DNA of 64,000 bases, from positions 2,817,001 through 2,881,000 of the forward strand of contig NC_018013.1 of assembly GCF_000265385.1 (NCBI RefSeq), read 5' to 3'. The position numbers were made by a program, and so were the translations under genes. Every line of letters starts with the position of its first letter. The stretch's first letter is position 1. This document shows positions 62,858 to 64,000 of this stretch, one piece after another. Under the pieces are notes generated by a model, which made no database searches, was not told the origin of the DNA, and saw nothing but the letters and a program-made list of their open reading frames with translations. Source of the DNA: Aequorivita sublithincola DSM 14238 (GTDB lineage: Bacteria > Bacteroidota > Bacteroidia > Flavobacteriales > Flavobacteriaceae).

Positions 62858-64000
62858 ATGGAAAAGAATAAAAATCACAACGACAAATTTGAAAAGTTAG
62901 ATAATAAAACTGAACTACTTTGGAAAAAGACTTCGGATGAAGTAACAATCAATAGAAGTGCAGGATCTGGTTCTACATTCAATAAAATATTAGTAGCAGA
63001 ATCGAAAAGGGAAAAAGAAAGTCCGTTAGTTCCTGCTTTCCAATTATGGTCTGCTGATAGTTTTGCAATTGATGGAAATTATAAACAAGCGATAAAGTTT
63101 TACGATAAATCAATTAAAAGCAGTCAATTAAATAGAACTTTTTTGGCTAATCAAGACTTGATCTCAGGTTCATTAATGCATAAGGCTTTTGCACAGAAAA
63201 TTCTAGGTAATAATTCTGATGCCATCACAACATTTAATACGCTCTTTGATTATAATTCTTCTAAAAAAGAAGCTATGTTGCAAGCTGGAATGCTGGCAGA
63301 AAGCACAAATAAACTTGATTTGGCGGTTGACTATTATTCAAAAGTTTCTAATAAAAGAATCTCGTCAAAAACAGATGACCCTGGAGAATTGGCACGGAGG
63401 GCTGTGGAAAGACTAAAATTACCAAATTTAAAATATGCGAAATCTGCTATTGAACTAGCTGATATGTTATTCACATTAATAGAAAAAAGAGAGATTGAAA
63501 CATTGAAAAGTCTTATTAGTAAAACTCATTTTTCGATTGGGACCATTGGCGGTCATACAGTATATGAGGATTTGTCACTTTTGGATACTTTATTTGATGA
63601 ATTTACACTAAGTAATGTAAAGGTTAAAAAAACAATACTTGGAACAGGAGGTAAGAGATATATACCAACCTCTAACTGGGAAGGCAAATTGTTTAGAGGT
63701 GAAGTAACCCTAATGATAACTCAAGCGCCACAGGGGTGGCAATGGACTGGTATTGCACTTCATAATCCTAATGAGTATTGGATTGATAGATGGAAGCCAA
63801 CAGAAAAACAAACCAATGATCCATTGCCTTTTGAATTGCAAGCTCCATGGCCAAAAGATCAATGTTTTACTGCTGGAGGATTGTGGGAATATGTAATCCA
63901 ACAAGCATTAGTAGCAGGCGGAGGCTTGATTGGTGGATTTCTTATTGCTGAAGGTCTTTCAGCGAGCAGTTGTTGTGGTTGGGGACCGAGAGGCTATTAT
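62858..64000 (+). CDS. TPR-type protein, 3' end outside window
   Basis: The frame starts ATG GAA AAG at 62858 and stays open for all 381 codons to the last base. No signal peptide. Residues 60-165 form tetratricopeptide-like helices (AFQLWSADSFAIDGNYKQ, AIKFYDKSIKSSQLN, KLDLAVDYYSKVSNK). Residues 240-340 are beta-rich with Trp (SNWEGKLFRGEVTLMI, WQWTGIALHNPNEYWIDRW). The end is a hydrophobic Gly/Ala-rich segment (LVAGGGLIGGFLIAEG) followed by CCGWGPRGYY at the edge. Family unknown; the rest of the gene is not visible. Confidence 0.7.
   Translation, partial: MEKNKNHNDKFEKLDNKTELLWKKTSDEVTINRSAGSGSTFNKILVAESKREKESPLVPAFQLWSADSFAIDGNYKQAIKFYDKSIKSSQLNRTFLANQDLISGSLMHKAFAQKILGNNSDAITTFNTLFDYNSSKKEAMLQAGMLAESTNKLDLAVDYYSKVSNKRISSKTDDPGELARRAVERLKLPNLKYAKSAIELADMLFTLIEKREIETLKSLISKTHFSIGTIGGHTVYEDLSLLDTLFDEFTLSNVKVKKTILGTGGKRYIPTSNWEGKLFRGEVTLMITQAPQGWQWTGIALHNPNEYWIDRWKPTEKQTNDPLPFELQAPWPKDQCFTAGGLWEYVIQQALVAGGGLIGGFLIAEGLSASSCCGWGPRGYY

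Overview
The window looks like a chromosome segment of a Bacteroidota bacterium, almost certainly family Flavobacteriaceae. The DNA is AT-rich. Several genes are preceded by the Bacteroidota -7 promoter element TAnnTTTG, and Shine-Dalgarno sequences are generally absent. The gene content is typical of the family: type IX secretion genes porQ and porX, a fused lpxC-fabZ, a fused hisB and hisIE, and many outer-membrane barrels and SC-type lipoproteins. The genus cannot be fixed from the sequence alone. No rRNA, tRNA, CRISPR array, transposase or integrase was found.

Layout. 1-4.6 kb: six tandem genes for small outer-membrane beta-barrels, three of them close paralogues, most with their own terminator. 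4.6-12.9 kb: aroQ, lpdA, two overlapping msrB genes (one cytosolic, one lipoprotein), a collagen-motif lipoprotein, an M48 metalloprotease, a UMF1-type MFS transporter, a three-repeat lipoprotein and a GIN-domain protein. 13.1-18.3 kb: lon, porQ-cmk, mscL and a small lipoprotein. 18.3-20.8 kb: an XRE repressor divergent from an M14 carboxypeptidase, with five copies of a palindromic operator between them, then an Lrp/AsnC regulator. 20.8-29.6 kb: DinB, YihY and DJ-1/PfpI proteins, aroB divergent from proline dehydrogenase, alanine dehydrogenase, tsaE and porX. 29.8-41.4 kb: an HD hydrolase, the lipid A genes lpxD, lpxC-fabZ and lpxA, then efp, a second lpxD-like gene, an NTF2-like gene, sucD, fabG, a VWA membrane protein and a prohibitin. 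41.5-47.6 kb (accessory): a leucine-rich-repeat lipoprotein, a long Cys/Met-type PLP enzyme, and a VPS10/BNR-repeat secreted protein followed by a stand-alone copy of its C-terminal domain. 47.7-49.4 kb: a sodium:solute symporter. 49.5-56.8 kb: a complete histidine operon hisGDCBHAF(IE) behind a leader peptide with five histidines and an attenuator hairpin. 56.9-64 kb: corA, msrA, a three-domain AraC regulator with repeated sites in front of an FAD oxidoreductase, a ricin-like secreted protein, and a gene with a repeat-rich helical start that runs off the window.

Working together. The his genes form one operon with 1-11 nt overlaps or gaps after hisD and are probably controlled by histidine-dependent attenuation. 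Lipid A acylation and deacetylation, fatty-acid dehydration and fatty-acid reduction are clustered. porQ and porX serve type IX secretion. msrA and the two msrB genes repair oxidised methionine in two compartments. The points most worth a second look are the His leader, the operator cluster around the XRE gene, the DUF4242-cyclase-AraC regulator with its 21-bp direct repeat, the split-out C-terminal domain next to the VPS10-like protein, and a dispersed repeat that appears to have become part of hisA.
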